Assembly (NCBI RefSeq): GCF_002563675.1
Contig: NZ_PDJC01000001.1
Coordinates: 186,001 to 250,000 of the forward strand
DNA from: Propionicimonas paludicola
GTDB lineage: Bacteria > Actinomycetota > Actinomycetes > Propionibacteriales > Propionibacteriaceae
Direction: 5' to 3'
DNA length: 64,000 nucleotides
Below are positions 37,064 to 46,011 of this stretch, piece by piece (positions within the stretch are counted from its first letter, which is position 1; each line of letters starts with the position of its first letter). The position numbers were made by a program, and so were the translations under genes. The notes under the pieces are model-generated. The model worked only from the letters and a program-made list of their open reading frames with translations, was not told where the DNA came from and did no database searches.

Positions 37064-37996
37064 GTGGACGTCCGAGTCCGCGACACGATCGAGCCGAGCC
37101 GACTCCCGTCGCGACCCCAGACCCGAGTCCGGCGGCACACGGTGCAGCCGGCGCGACTGGCACCACTGGAAGCCCTGGTCGCGGTGCCCGAGCGTCCGGC
37201 CGGGCTGGCATTCCACTTCCCCGGCTTCAACATCGCCCTGGGTAGCTGGGAGGCGGTGCGCTACGCCCAGCTGGCCGAGGCCACCGGGCTGGCCGTGGTT
37301 GCCGTCGAACTGCCTGGGCTGAGCCGGTTCGGTCATCGGCTGCCGGGCTCCGTCCGCCGCGACCTGATGGACGCCCACGCCGACTCCTGGGCCGAGCTGT
37401 GCCTGGAGTACCTGCGGCTGGCCACCCGCCAGGCCGGGCTTGACCGGCTGCCGGTCCGACAGCTGACCGGCTTCTCCACCGGGTGCAGTCTGGCCGCTGC
37501 GGCCAGTCGGCACCTGGCTGTTCCGGTGCTCGCCTTGATTGAGCCGGTCTCGGTCACCCAGCGGTCGCTGGCGGCGTTGGAGGCGGCCAACCTGGCTGAC
37601 CTGGCCCGGTTCCCGGCCGCACTGGCCACCAACCGCGACTGGGTGGCTCAGGCCTGGCGCACCCAGCTCCGCGAGCCCGGTGTGCGCTACTCGGTGATCG
37701 ATCTGCTGGCGATCGCCCGACTGCTCTCCGGCCGGAGCATCCCCGACGATCTGGATCGCCCGGCCTGGTGCCTGCTGGCCAGGGGAGCGCGCAGCTCGCT
37801 GTGCCCCGCCCCGGCTTTCGATGCGCTGGACGCCCAGCTGGTCGCTGCCGGAGCGCCAGGGCCGACCCTGGCCATCAGCGGTCTGGGTCACCAGTTGTGG
37901 CACTCCTTCGGAGCCGTTGCTGCGCTCAGCGGACGGCTGCCGACGGCGTCCGACATGACCGCAGCGGGGGAATACCCCGGTCAGTCCCTGAGTTGA
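37064..37996 (+). CDS. Alpha/beta-hydrolase-like protein
   Basis: 310 residues. The nucleophile elbow GFSTG places Ser138 in the expected position; [20 protein letters not shown] supplies the oxyanion-side strand, and GHQLWHSF near residue 280 a candidate catalytic His. No membrane segments and no signal peptide. I do not recognise a closer subfamily; esterase or lipase-like activity is a guess. The GTG start fits a leaderless promoter. The dnaK regulatory region begins within its last bases. Confidence 0.7.
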   Translation: MDVRVRDTIEPSRLPSRPQTRVRRHTVQPARLAPLEALVAVPERPAGLAFHFPGFNIALGSWEAVRYAQLAEATGLAVVAVELPGLSRFGHRLPGSVRRDLMDAHADSWAELCLEYLRLATRQAGLDRLPVRQLTGFSTGCSLAAAASRHLAVPVLALIEPVSVTQRSLAALEAANLADLARFPAALATNRDWVAQAWRTQLREPGVRYSVIDLLAIARLLSGRSIPDDLDRPAWCLLARGARSSLCPAPAFDALDAQLVAAGAPGPTLAISGLGHQLWHSFGAVAALSGRLPTASDMTAAGEYPGQSLS

Positions 37997-38011
37997 GTCT
38001 GGTGAACTCAA
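37993..38011 (+). promoter_or_regulatory. HAIR operator 1 upstream of dnaK (HspR site)
   Basis: TTGAGT-N7-ACTCAA, matching the HspR-associated inverted repeat (consensus CTTGAGT-N7-ACTCAAG) except the outermost bases. It overlaps the stop of the preceding hydrolase gene. An identical 19-bp site lies upstream of clpB at 49599. Confidence 0.9.
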
Positions 38012-38019
38012 TCCTGTAG

Positions 38020-38038
38020 TTGAGCCTGCTATGCTCAA
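38020..38038 (+). promoter_or_regulatory. HAIR operator 2 upstream of dnaK
   Basis: TTGAGC-N7-GCTCAA, a symmetric variant of the HAIR site 27 bp centre-to-centre from the first. It overlaps a TATGCT -10 candidate (38030-38035), so HspR binding here would block polymerase. Confidence 0.85.
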
Positions 38039-38069
38039 CTCGTTCCAGACTCAACCGGAGGTAGTAACC

Positions 38070-39902
38070 ATGGCACGAGCAGTCGGCATCGACCTCGGCA
38101 CCACCAACTCTGTCGTCGCCGTCCTCGAAGGCGGCGAGCCCACGGTCATTCCGAACGCCGAAGGCTCCCGCACCACCCCGTCGGTGGTCGCCTTCGCCAA
38201 GGGTGGCGAGGTGCTGGTCGGCGAGGTCGCCAAGCGTCAGGCGGTCACCAACGTCGATCGGACGATCCGTTCGGTCAAGCGCCACATGGGCACCAACTGG
38301 ACCGTCGACATCGACGGCAAGGCCTACACCCCGCAGGAGATCAGCGCCCGCGTGCTGATGAAGCTCAAGCGGGACGCCGAGGCGTACCTGGGTGAGCCGG
38401 TCACCAACGCGGTGATCACGGTTCCCGCGTACTTCTCCGACGCCGAGCGTCAGGCCACCAAGGAGGCCGGCGAGATCGCCGGCCTGAGCGTCGACCGGAT
38501 CATCAACGAGCCGACCGCCGCGGCCCTGGCCTATGGCCTGGACAAGTCCGAAGAGCAGACCATCCTGGTCTTCGACCTCGGCGGCGGCACCTTCGACGTC
38601 TCCCTGCTGGAGATCGCCGACGGCGTCTTCGAGGTGAAGGCGACCAAGGGCGACAACCGCCTCGGCGGCGACGACTGGGATCAGCGGGTCGTCGACTGGC
38701 TGGTCACCCAGTTCAAGAACGCCAACGGCATCGACCTGAGCAAGGACAAGATGGCTCGTCAGCGCCTCCAGGAGGCGGCCGAGCGGGCCAAGATCGAGCT
38801 GTCCAGCGCGCAGGAGGCCTCGATCAACCTTCCCTACATCACGGCCGGCGCCGAGGGCCCGCTGCACCTGGACGAGCGGCTCACCCGGGCCGAGTTCCAG
38901 CGGATGACCCAGGACCTGCTGGATCGCTGCCGGGCGCCGTTCAACGCGGTGATCGCCGACGCGAACACCTCGATCGCCAAGATCGACCACGTGATCCTGG
39001 TCGGCGGCTCCACCCGGATGCCGGCGGTCGCCGATCTGGTCAAGGAGCTCACCGGCGGCAAGGAGCCCAACAAGGGCGTCAACCCCGATGAGGTCGTGGC
39101 TCTGGGCGCGTCCCTGCAGGCCGGTGTGCTGAAGGGTGAGGTGAAGGACGTCCTGCTGCTCGACGTCACCCCGCTGAGCCTCGGCATCGAGACCAAGGGT
39201 GGCGTGATGACCAAGATCATCGAACGCAACACCACCATCCCGACTAAGCGTTCCGAGGTCTTCACGACCGCGGAGGATAACCAGCCGTCGGTGATGATCC
39301 AGGTGTACCAGGGCGAGCGTGACTTCGCCCGCGACAACAAGTCCCTGGGCAACTTCGAGCTGACCGGCCTGATGCCGGCTCCGCGCGGGGTGCCGCAGGT
39401 CGAGGTCACCTTCGACATCGACGCGAACGGCATCGTCCACGTCCACGCCAAGGACCTGGCCACCGGCAAGGAGCAGTCCATGACTGTCACCGGCGGTTCG
39501 GCCCTGGGCCGCGAGGACATCGACCGGATGATGAAGGACGCCGAGGCGCACGCCGAGGAGGACCGCCAGCGTCGCGAGGCTGTCGAGATGCGCAACGAGG
39601 CGGACGCCCTGGCGTTCCGCACCGAGAAGCTGCTCGCCGAGAACGCCGAGGCGCTGTCCGATGACGTCAAGAAGCCGGTCGAGGAGGCTTTGGCCACGCT
39701 GAAGCAGGCCCTCACCGGTGACGACAACGACGCGGTGAAGGCGGCGGTCGAGGACCTGAACACCAAGGCCTCGGCCATGGGTCAGGCCATGTACGCCGCG
39801 GCCCAGGCCAAGGCCGAGTCCGAAGCGGCTGCGTCCGCCCCCGCCGGCGATGACGACGTCGTGGACGCCGAGATCGTGGACGAGGACGGCAAGGACAAGT
39901 GA
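38070..39902 (+). CDS. dnaK: Molecular chaperone DnaK (Hsp70)
   Basis: 610 residues, normal for actinobacteria. ATG at 38070 has GGAGG 8 nt upstream; a longer frame back to 38031 would read through the operator. ATPase domain: [52 protein letters not shown] and [12 protein letters not shown]. The substrate-binding domain contains [14 protein letters not shown], and the tail is acidic ([12 protein letters not shown]). It binds unfolded proteins in the cytosol with GrpE and DnaJ, encoded next. Repressed by HspR at the two HAIR sites. The stop overlaps grpE by 4 bp. Confidence 0.99.
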   Translation: MARAVGIDLGTTNSVVAVLEGGEPTVIPNAEGSRTTPSVVAFAKGGEVLVGEVAKRQAVTNVDRTIRSVKRHMGTNWTVDIDGKAYTPQEISARVLMKLKRDAEAYLGEPVTNAVITVPAYFSDAERQATKEAGEIAGLSVDRIINEPTAAALAYGLDKSEEQTILVFDLGGGTFDVSLLEIADGVFEVKATKGDNRLGGDDWDQRVVDWLVTQFKNANGIDLSKDKMARQRLQEAAERAKIELSSAQEASINLPYITAGAEGPLHLDERLTRAEFQRMTQDLLDRCRAPFNAVIADANTSIAKIDHVILVGGSTRMPAVADLVKELTGGKEPNKGVNPDEVVALGASLQAGVLKGEVKDVLLLDVTPLSLGIETKGGVMTKIIERNTTIPTKRSEVFTTAEDNQPSVMIQVYQGERDFARDNKSLGNFELTGLMPAPRGVPQVEVTFDIDANGIVHVHAKDLATGKEQSMTVTGGSALGREDIDRMMKDAEAHAEEDRQRREAVEMRNEADALAFRTEKLLAENAEALSDDVKKPVEEALATLKQALTGDDNDAVKAAVEDLNTKASAMGQAMYAAAQAKAESEAAASAPAGDDDVVDAEIVDEDGKDK

Positions 39903-40468
39903 GCGAAGAAAACACTCAGCCGACGCCGGAGCCTGGTGAGGACCAGGCTCCGGCCGACGCCATGGACGAGGCCCTGGCCGAACTGCTGGACGAGGCTGCG
40001 GCCGGCGACCAGCAGCCAGCCTCGGCTCCGTCCGAGACCGACCAGTTGAAGGCCCTGGTTGCCGAGCGCACCGAGGACCTGCAGCGACTGCACGCCGAGT
40101 ACGCCAACTACAAGAAGCGGGTCGACCGCGACCGGGCGCTGTCCCGGGCGGCCGGCATCGAGGCGGTGATCCTCGACCTGCTGCCGATCCTGGACAGCAT
40201 CGAGGCCGCCCGCGAGCACGATGAGTTGGTCGGCGGTTTCAGGCTGGTGGCCGAGGAGTTCGAGAAGACCGCGTCGAAGTACGGGCTGGAGACCTTCGGT
40301 GAGGTCGGTGAGCTGTTCGACCCGCAGATCCATGAGGCGCTGATGCAGTTGCCCATGGAGGGCGAACTCGCCGGTCCGACCGTCTCGGCCGTCATGCAGC
40401 GAGGTGTGAAACTGAACGAGCGTGTGATCCGTCCGGCCCGCGTGGGCGTGGCCGATCCGGACGCCTGA
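39899..40468 (+). CDS. grpE: Nucleotide exchange factor GrpE
   Basis: 189 residues from GTG in the GTGA overlap with dnaK. An acidic, low-complexity N-terminus is followed by a long helical region with [19 protein letters not shown] and the C-terminal beta-domain motif [13 protein letters not shown], ending [24 protein letters not shown]. It releases ADP from DnaK. The last gene before dnaJ in the HspR-controlled operon. Confidence 0.97.
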   Translation: MSEENTQPTPEPGEDQAPADAMDEALAELLDEAAAGDQQPASAPSETDQLKALVAERTEDLQRLHAEYANYKKRVDRDRALSRAAGIEAVILDLLPILDSIEAAREHDELVGGFRLVAEEFEKTASKYGLETFGEVGELFDPQIHEALMQLPMEGELAGPTVSAVMQRGVKLNERVIRPARVGVADPDA

Positions 40469-40488
40469 GCTAGCCGAAAGGAGGCGCG

Positions 40489-41634
40489 ATGAGTACCAAG
40501 GACTGGCTCGAAAAGGACTACTACAAGGTGCTGGGCGTCTCCTCCGACGCCAAGCCAGAGGAGATCAAGAAGGCCTTCCGCAAGCTTGCCCGGCAGTTCC
40601 ACCCCGACCAGAACACGGGCAACCCCGAGGCTGAAGCCAAGTTCAAGGAGATCTCCGAGGCCAACGCCGTGCTCTCCGACGCCGAAAAGCGCAAGGAGTA
40701 CGACGAGGCCCGGCGACTTTTCGGCGGCGGTGGCGGGTTCCGCTTCCCGCGGTCTGGTCAGGGCACCTCAGCCGAGGACCTGTTCGCCAACTTCACCGCA
40801 GGCAGCGAGGGTGGCATCGGCGACCTGTTCGGCAACCTGTTCGGTGGCGGCGGCACTCGGCGGACCAGCCGGGGGCCACGCCGCGGCGCGGACATCGAGG
40901 GCGAAGTGACCATTGACTTCGCCGAGTCGCTGACCGGCCCGATGGTGACCATGCAGACCACCTCCGAGGCGGCCTGCCCGACCTGTCACGGCACCGGGGC
41001 CCGTCCGGGCACCCAGCCGAAGGCCTGTCGGGCCTGCCAGGGCAGCGGCGTCCAGACGTCCAGCTCGGGCAGCGTCTTCGCAGTCACCGAGCCCTGCCGC
41101 GAGTGCCGTGGCCGGGGTCTGATCGTCGAGGATCCCTGTCCGACCTGTGCCGGCAGCGGACGGGCCCAGTCGGCCCGCAGCATGCAGGTGCGGATTCCGG
41201 CCGGGGTCACCGATGGCCAGCGGGTCCGGATCAAGGGCAAGGGCGGCGCCGGGGAGAACTCCGGAGCAGCCGGCGACCTGTACGTCCTGGTGCACGTCCG
41301 TCCGCACAAGATCTTCGGACGGAAGGGCGAGCACCTGACCATCACGGCGCCGGTGACCTACGCGGAGGCCGTGCTGGGTGCTGAGATCAGCGTGCCGACC
41401 CTGGACGGCAGCCCGGTCCGGCTGCGGGTGCCGGCCGGCACCCCGAACGGCCGCACCTTCCGGGTGCGTGGCCGAGGTGTGAAGACCACCACCGGAGTCG
41501 GTGACCTGCTGGTCACCGTCGAGGTGCAGGTGCCCAAGCACCTGACCGACGAGGCGAAGGCGGCGCTGGCCTCCTTCGCGACGCTGGCCGGAGACACCGA
41601 CCCGCGAGCCGAGTTGTTCGGAGCTGTCCGATGA
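40489..41634 (+). CDS. dnaJ: Chaperone DnaJ (Hsp40)
   Basis: 381 residues with an AAAGGAGG ribosome-binding site. J domain with HPD at about residue 39 (RQFHPDQN), Gly/Phe-rich linker (FGNLFGGGG), four CXXCXGXG zinc motifs ([32 protein letters not shown]) and the C-terminal substrate domains ending [17 protein letters not shown]. It stimulates DnaK ATPase and delivers clients. Overlaps hspR by 4 bp (ATGA). Confidence 0.98.
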   Translation: MSTKDWLEKDYYKVLGVSSDAKPEEIKKAFRKLARQFHPDQNTGNPEAEAKFKEISEANAVLSDAEKRKEYDEARRLFGGGGGFRFPRSGQGTSAEDLFANFTAGSEGGIGDLFGNLFGGGGTRRTSRGPRRGADIEGEVTIDFAESLTGPMVTMQTTSEAACPTCHGTGARPGTQPKACRACQGSGVQTSSSGSVFAVTEPCRECRGRGLIVEDPCPTCAGSGRAQSARSMQVRIPAGVTDGQRVRIKGKGGAGENSGAAGDLYVLVHVRPHKIFGRKGEHLTITAPVTYAEAVLGAEISVPTLDGSPVRLRVPAGTPNGRTFRVRGRGVKTTTGVGDLLVTVEVQVPKHLTDEAKAALASFATLAGDTDPRAELFGAVR

Positions 41635-42050
41635 ACGACTTCCTTCCCGACCGGCTGGACGCCGACGCCCCGATCTTCGTGATCTCGGTGGCGGCCCAGC
41701 TGGCCGACATGCATCCGCAGACCCTGCGCGGCTACGACCGGCTCGGGCTGGTAGTGCCGGGCCGAGCCAAGGGCCGCGGCCGGCGCTACTCGCTGCGCGA
41801 CATCGCCAAGCTGCGCCACATTCAGCAGCTGTCCCAGAACGAGGGCATCAACCTGGAGGGCATCCGTCGGATCCTCGCCCTGGAGGACGAGCTGGACGGG
41901 ATGCGCACCCAGCTGCTTCGGCTCACCGAACTGGTGGCCCGACTGCAATCACCCGACGACGGCTCCCGGCTGTTCACCGCGGCCCAGTCCGGCCAGGTCC
42001 AAGTGGGCCGGGTCCGGCTCAAAGAGGTCCGGGCGCTCACCGTCCGCTGA
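41631..42050 (+). CDS. hspR: Heat-shock repressor HspR (MerR family)
   Basis: 139 residues. MerR-type helix-turn-helix [26 protein letters not shown] with [18 protein letters not shown] as the wing, then a coiled helix [22 protein letters not shown]. HspR binds HAIR sites with DnaK as corepressor; here sites lie before dnaK and clpB. It ends the four-gene operon, and a repeat array follows. Confidence 0.97.
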   Translation: MNDFLPDRLDADAPIFVISVAAQLADMHPQTLRGYDRLGLVVPGRAKGRGRRYSLRDIAKLRHIQQLSQNEGINLEGIRRILALEDELDGMRTQLLRLTELVARLQSPDDGSRLFTAAQSGQVQVGRVRLKEVRALTVR

Positions 42051-42052
42051 CC

Positions 42053-42078
42053 CTGGGGACGGTTCCATTACCGTCCAG
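42053..42078 (+). terminator. Hairpin after hspR
   Basis: GGACGG (42057-42062) pairs with CCGTCC (42071-42076) around an 8-nt loop, and CTGG/CCAG bases can extend it with a 2-nt bulge. It begins a few bases after the hspR stop and contains the first copy of the GGGGACGGTTCC core. Could terminate the chaperone operon. Confidence 0.45.
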
Positions 42079-42270
42079 CCCCTCTCGGACGCGTGTTGGA
42101 CGCGGGGACGGTTCCGATTTCGTACCAACGCCTAGTGGGACGCAGCGGGGACGGTTCCGATTTCGTACCAGCACCTTGTCAGCAGGTGACCAGGAGTTCG
42201 GTGTGTCTCGGACGCGGGGACGGTTCCGATTTCGTACCAACGCCTAGTGGGACGCAGCGGGGACGGTTCC
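42055..42270. repeat. Array of five GGGGACGGTTCC elements
   Basis: The 12-base core occurs at 42055, 42104, 42147, 42216 and 42259, all on the plus strand. In the last four it is followed by GATTTCGTACCA. The array fills the 240-bp gap between hspR and the convergent methyltransferase gene. The core is shared with the inverted pair at 30991-31085. Confidence 0.8.
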
Positions 42271-42318
42271 GATTTCGTACCAGCACCTTGTCAGCAGGTG
42301 ACCAGGAGTTCGGTGTGT
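42098..42318. repeat. 112-bp tandem duplication including the methyltransferase gene tail
   Basis: 42098-42206 and 42210-42318 read as identical over 109 bases, period 112. Each copy holds two core elements, a CACCT/AGGTG hairpin and the last nine codons (HTELLVTC and stop) of the methyltransferase gene; only the right copy is joined to the gene. A recent event, since no base difference was found. Confidence 0.85.
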
Positions 42319-43091
42319 GGCACCACGAAGACCGCGTCCGGATGGTCGGCCCAGGCCAGCCAAGCATCGCTGAGGTCGGCGAGGTCTGCTGAGGTTGCCA
42401 GTCCCAGGTCCACCGCCCGTGCCGCGAAGGCCGTGTCGGCGACCCGCTGAGCCCAGGACCGACCCCACCAGCCAGCCCCGTCCTCGGCGCTGTAGGTCCA
42501 GGTGGACGAGCGGACCTCGACCTGATCCAGCCCCGCGGAGTGGGCCCACGACAGCAGATGCCGCCCTGCGTCCGGCTCGCCGCCGTTGGCCCTGGCCACG
42601 GCGCGGTAGAGGGCAAGCCATCGGTCGAGTCCGTCCGACTCGGGATACCAGCTGAATGCGCCATAGTCGGCATCGCGCACCGCGATCGTCCCGCCCGGCC
42701 GGGTCACTCGAGCCAGTTCCCGCAGGGCCGCTACCGGGTCGGCCAGATGCTGCAGCACCTGATGGGCGTGGCTGAACGCGAAGCAGCCGTCAGGGAAGCC
42801 CAGCTGGTAGGCGCTGGCTTCCAGGAAGGTCAGGTTGGGTAACCCGGCCGCATGGACGCGGGCCCGGGCGAGCACCTGAGGGTCGATGTCGACGGCGACG
42901 ACGTCACCGGGGGCGACCAGTGCGGCCACCTCGGCGCTGATGGTGCCGGGGCCGCAGCCGATGTCCAGCACTCGTAGTCCGGGGCGCAGGAGGTGGCGAC
43001 CGTAGCTCAGGGAGTTCTCGACGGTGCGTCGAGCGTGCGAGCTGAGGACGGCTTCGGAGTAGCCGTGGGTGTAGCGCTCGGAGGTGGACAC
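42291..43091 (-). CDS. SAM-dependent methyltransferase
   Basis: 266 residues. Motif I VLDIGCGPGT (41-50), followed by VVAVDIDPQVLARA (acidic ribose-binding residue), FSHAHQVLQHLADP (motif IV region) and RPGGTIAVRDAD (post III). This is the UbiE/Methyltransf_11 type. The substrate is not known. The last codons lie in the tandem repeat (42210-42318). Convergent with hspR; the 5' neighbour is lysG, 109 bp away, on the same strand. Confidence 0.87.
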   Translation of the reverse strand: MSTSERYTHGYSEAVLSSHARRTVENSLSYGRHLLRPGLRVLDIGCGPGTISAEVAALVAPGDVVAVDIDPQVLARARVHAAGLPNLTFLEASAYQLGFPDGCFAFSHAHQVLQHLADPVAALRELARVTRPGGTIAVRDADYGAFSWYPESDGLDRWLALYRAVARANGGEPDAGRHLLSWAHSAGLDQVEVRSSTWTYSAEDGAGWWGRSWAQRVADTAFAARAVDLGLATSADLADLSDAWLAWADHPDAVFVVPHTELLVTC

Positions 43092-43200
43092 CTGCCGAGC
43101 CTATGGCTGGGCAGGTGGACGGGGTCAGTGGCTGTCCACGGCCGGCTCTCGCCCAACGTGGGCGAGCCGAGTCAGGTGCCCTTGACGGCGCTGGACGGGT

Positions 43201-44079
43201 TCATTGGCGCAGCGCGTGCCGGGCGCCGTCCACGACGGCATCCTCGATCTGCTCCAGGAGAGGGGAGCGCAGCTTCCAGCGCTGCCAGAACAACGGGACG
43301 TCCACAGGAGCGCCGGCCAGCCGCACCAGTCGGGCGTCCCGGATGGCCGGCACCGACTGGTGTTCGGGCACCAGCGCCCAGCCGAAGCCCAGCTCGCAGG
43401 CGCGTGCGAAGTCGTTGGATGCCGGGACGTGATGGCGCGGCGGCCGGGTGGGATCCGCGCCGACGCTGGTCAGATACCGGGTCTGCAGGCCGTCGCGGCG
43501 ATCGAAGTCCAGCAGCGGCGCCCGCTCGTAGGCGGCAGCGTCCTCGGTGCCGAACCACTGCTCGGTGAAGCCCGGGGTGGCCACCGGCAGGTAGCGCATC
43601 GCCCCGAGCCGACGCACCGAGCATCCGGCCACCGGGTGCTCGGACGAGGTCACGGCAGCCGACACCGTCCCCGACTCCAGGAGCCCGGCCGTGAAGTCCT
43701 GGTCGTCGCGATGCAGGTCGAAGACGATGCCCTGCCCGGCAAGGGGCGCCAGTGCCGGCAGGAACCAGGTGGCCAGGCTGTCGGCGTTGACCGCTAGCGG
43801 CACCTCCACCGGCCCGGACTCGGTCAGGCCCAGTTCGGCCAGGGTGTCGTGCTCAAGGGCGTCCAGCTGCCGGGCCAGCCGGATCAGCGCTTGACCGGCG
43901 GCGGTCGGCTGGACCGGCTTGGTGCGCACCAGCAGCACCCGGCCGAGCTGACTCTCCAGCGTCTTGAGTCGCTGGGAGACCGCGGACGGGGTGACGCTCA
44001 GCCGTCCGGCGGCCGCTTCCAGCGAGCCGGACTCCACTACGGCGGCCAGGGTGCGAGTCAGGTCGAGCGGGAGTTCCAC
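43201..44079 (-). CDS. lysG: LysR-type regulator, ArgP/LysG family
   Basis: 292 residues. N-terminal helix-turn-helix (SGSLEAAAGRLSVTPSAVSQRLKTLESQLG) and the effector domain of the ArgP/IciA subgroup (VNADSLATWFLPALA, the conserved first strand). LysG activates lysE when cytosolic lysine or arginine is high. Here it is divergent from a LysE-type exporter across 70 bp, the arrangement known from Corynebacterium. Cofactor-binding details cannot be read from sequence alone. Confidence 0.9.
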   Translation of the reverse strand: MELPLDLTRTLAAVVESGSLEAAAGRLSVTPSAVSQRLKTLESQLGRVLLVRTKPVQPTAAGQALIRLARQLDALEHDTLAELGLTESGPVEVPLAVNADSLATWFLPALAPLAGQGIVFDLHRDDQDFTAGLLESGTVSAAVTSSEHPVAGCSVRRLGAMRYLPVATPGFTEQWFGTEDAAAYERAPLLDFDRRDGLQTRYLTSVGADPTRPPRHHVPASNDFARACELGFGWALVPEHQSVPAIRDARLVRLAGAPVDVPLFWQRWKLRSPLLEQIEDAVVDGARHALRQ

Positions 44080-44137
44080 ATAAGTGATGCTAATGCATGT
44101 GAAGAAACCTGAACTGTACTTACGATAGGGCGCGCAC

Positions 44138-44143
44138 TAGCGT
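44138..44143 (+). promoter_or_regulatory. -10 box for leaderless lysE
   Basis: TAGCGT ends 6 nt before the GTG at 44150, suggesting transcription from the start codon. It lies in the 70-bp divergent region where LysG should bind. Confidence 0.5.
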
Positions 44144-44149
44144 CGATCC

Positions 44150-44755
44150 GTGACCACTCTGCTCTCCGGCTTGGGCCTCGGCCTGTCTCTGATCGTTGCC
44201 ATCGGCGCCCAGAACCTGTTCGTGCTGCGTCAGGGGATCCGGCGGGAGTACGTGTTCACCGTGGCCACCATCTGCGCGCTGTCCGATCTCACTCTGATCA
44301 GCATCGGAGTGGCCGGTCTCGGCGCGGCCACCACGGCGCTGCCATGGCTGGTCGACGTCGTCCGCTGGGCCGGTGCCGCCTTCCTGATCGGCTACGGCCT
44401 GCTCGCGGCTCGCCGGACGCTCCGGCCGCCGGCCATCGCCACCGACCTGCCGGGGACGGATGGGTCCACGCGACTTCAGGTGGTGGCCACCTGCCTGGCG
44501 CTGACCTGGCTGAACCCGCACGTCTACCTGGACACGGTCTTCCTGCTCGGCTCGGTCGCGGCCACTCACGGCGACCAGCGCTGGTGGTTCGCCCTCGGCG
44601 CCATGCTGGGCAGCATCGGCTGGTTCTACGGACTGGGCTACGGAGCCCGTCTGCTCAGCCGTTGGCTGACCACGTCGCTGGGCATGCGACTGCTGGACGG
44701 GTTCGTCGCGGTGGTGATGGTCCTGCTGGGCATCTCGCTGATCATCGGACGCTGA
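44150..44755 (+). CDS. lysE: LysE/ArgO-family amino-acid exporter
   Basis: 201 residues, six hydrophobic segments. It begins LGLSLIVAIGAQNLFVLRQG, the family hallmark, and has LTWLNPHVYLDTVFLLG, the second conserved Asn/Pro stretch. It exports basic amino acids across the cytoplasmic membrane. Divergent from its likely activator. Downstream, 74 bp away, a separate promoter drives the GT87 genes. Confidence 0.94.
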   Translation: MTTLLSGLGLGLSLIVAIGAQNLFVLRQGIRREYVFTVATICALSDLTLISIGVAGLGAATTALPWLVDVVRWAGAAFLIGYGLLAARRTLRPPAIATDLPGTDGSTRLQVVATCLALTWLNPHVYLDTVFLLGSVAATHGDQRWWFALGAMLGSIGWFYGLGYGARLLSRWLTTSLGMRLLDGFVAVVMVLLGISLIIGR

Positions 44756-44795
44756 CCCGCGCTCGCAGTTCCCGGATCCCGTGAGTCGGTCAGGT

Positions 44796-44801
44796 TAGGG
44801 T
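44796..44801 (+). promoter_or_regulatory. -10 box candidate for the GT87 gene block
   Basis: TAGGGT, with GAGGGAG (44814-44820) as the ribosome-binding site of GTG 44830. An in-frame GTG at 44800 would fall inside this box, so 44830 is preferred. Confidence 0.4.
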
Positions 44802-44829
44802 GACCAGGGACGACGAGGGAGTACTGCCG

Positions 44830-46011
44830 GTGGATGTCACGCCCAGCCAGCGCGTGCGGATTCTCGCTGCCGCCGCCACGGTGATCGCGCTTGCCGCAGC
44901 CGTCATTTTGGTGTTGTCGATGTCGGCAGCGGCCGGCCCCGGACTGCTCGGCGATCTGGAGATCTATCGCGGCGCAATCAGCTATGCGGTCGGCGGCGGC
45001 GACCTGTACGAGTGGGTCTATCAGCACCCGACAGTTCATGGCCTTGGCTTCACCTACCCGCCGTTCGCCGCCGTGGCGATGTCCTGGTTGGTCCTCGTCC
45101 CGATGTTCACGGCCAAGGTGATCTGGACCGTGCTCACCTTCGCGCTGGCGGCCGCGTGTTGCTGGCTGCTGGCCAGCCAGGCGTCCCACCTGCCCGGGAC
45201 CCGGCCGGCCCCGACTCCGGAGAGCCGGCTGCTGTGGACGGCACTGGCCGCGCTGCTGTTCATCTTCGGCTACCCCTTTCTGCACAACCTCGCAGTGGGC
45301 CAGGCCAGCCTCTTCGTGATCGGCCTGGCGCTGTTCGACCATCGCCTGCCCCGACGTTGGCAAGGGGTCTTGGTGGGCTTGGCGGCAGCGATCAAGCTGA
45401 CCCCGCTGATCTTCATCCCCTACTACCTGATCACCAGGCAGTGGCGGCAGGCGGCCACCAGTGCCGGGGTCTTCCTGGCCGCCACTGGGCTGACCTGGGT
45501 TCTCTTTCCGGCGGCCTCGGCCAGCTACTGGTTCGACAAGTTGTGGCAGACCGGACGGGTGGGCCGCACCGACTCCACGGTGAACAAGTCGCTGCTGGGC
45601 TTCCTGAGCCGACTGCTGCCCGACGGCGCGGCCACCACGATCCCCTGGCTGGTCCTGGCCGCGGCGGTCGCCCTGTTCGCCTACTGGAGGGCGAGCAAAG
45701 CGCTCGCAGCCGGGGACGAGCTGGGTGCGGTGCTGCTGGTCGGGTCGCTCTCGGTGGCGGTCTCGCCGATCTCCTGGCCACATCACGAGCTGTGGCTGGC
45801 TCTGGTCGCCTGCTGGTGGCTGATGCAGCGCGGATGGCTGCCGTCGTTGCTGACGGCGGTGCTGGCGGTGATCCTGGTCGGCTACCCCTGGTACGACGAC
45901 TATGTGACGATGAGCCCCGCGCTGGCCATCGGCGTGGAGTTGCCTGCGCTGGCGGTCTTGCTGGTGATCGGCTTCGGCTCTCGTCCGCGTCTGGCCAGAG
46001 TCCGTCGATGA
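44830..46011 (+). CDS. GT87-like membrane mannosyltransferase, tandem copy 1
   Basis: 393 residues from GTG 44830 (GAGGGAG 9 nt upstream). About 10 helices. The first external loop holds LLGDLEIYRGAISYAVGGG and GLGFTYPPFAAVAM, where family members carry the catalytic Asp. Shared block: LAAAIKLTPLIFIPYYLITRQWR, VNKSLLGFLSRLL and VSPISWPHHELWLAL. Known GT87 enzymes add mannose from polyprenyl-P-mannose to lipoglycans or arabinomannan outside the membrane. Overlaps copy 2 by 4 bp (ATGA). Confidence 0.85.
   Translation: MDVTPSQRVRILAAAATVIALAAAVILVLSMSAAAGPGLLGDLEIYRGAISYAVGGGDLYEWVYQHPTVHGLGFTYPPFAAVAMSWLVLVPMFTAKVIWTVLTFALAAACCWLLASQASHLPGTRPAPTPESRLLWTALAALLFIFGYPFLHNLAVGQASLFVIGLALFDHRLPRRWQGVLVGLAAAIKLTPLIFIPYYLITRQWRQAATSAGVFLAATGLTWVLFPAASASYWFDKLWQTGRVGRTDSTVNKSLLGFLSRLLPDGAATTIPWLVLAAAVALFAYWRASKALAAGDELGAVLLVGSLSVAVSPISWPHHELWLALVACWWLMQRGWLPSLLTAVLAVILVGYPWYDDYVTMSPALAIGVELPALAVLLVIGFGSRPRLARVRR

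Noticed and set aside
37926-39551. A 541-codon minus-strand open frame opposite dnaK.
   Set aside because: It covers conserved DnaK codons and HAIR operators and has no recognisable motif. A claimed dehydrogenase/chaperone antisense pair of this kind is a known annotation artefact.
42098-42318. CRISPR array suspected from regularly repeated blocks.
   Set aside because: The blocks are 112 bp, differ in internal spacing and contain a gene tail; there are no unique 30-40 bp spacers, and no cas gene is near.
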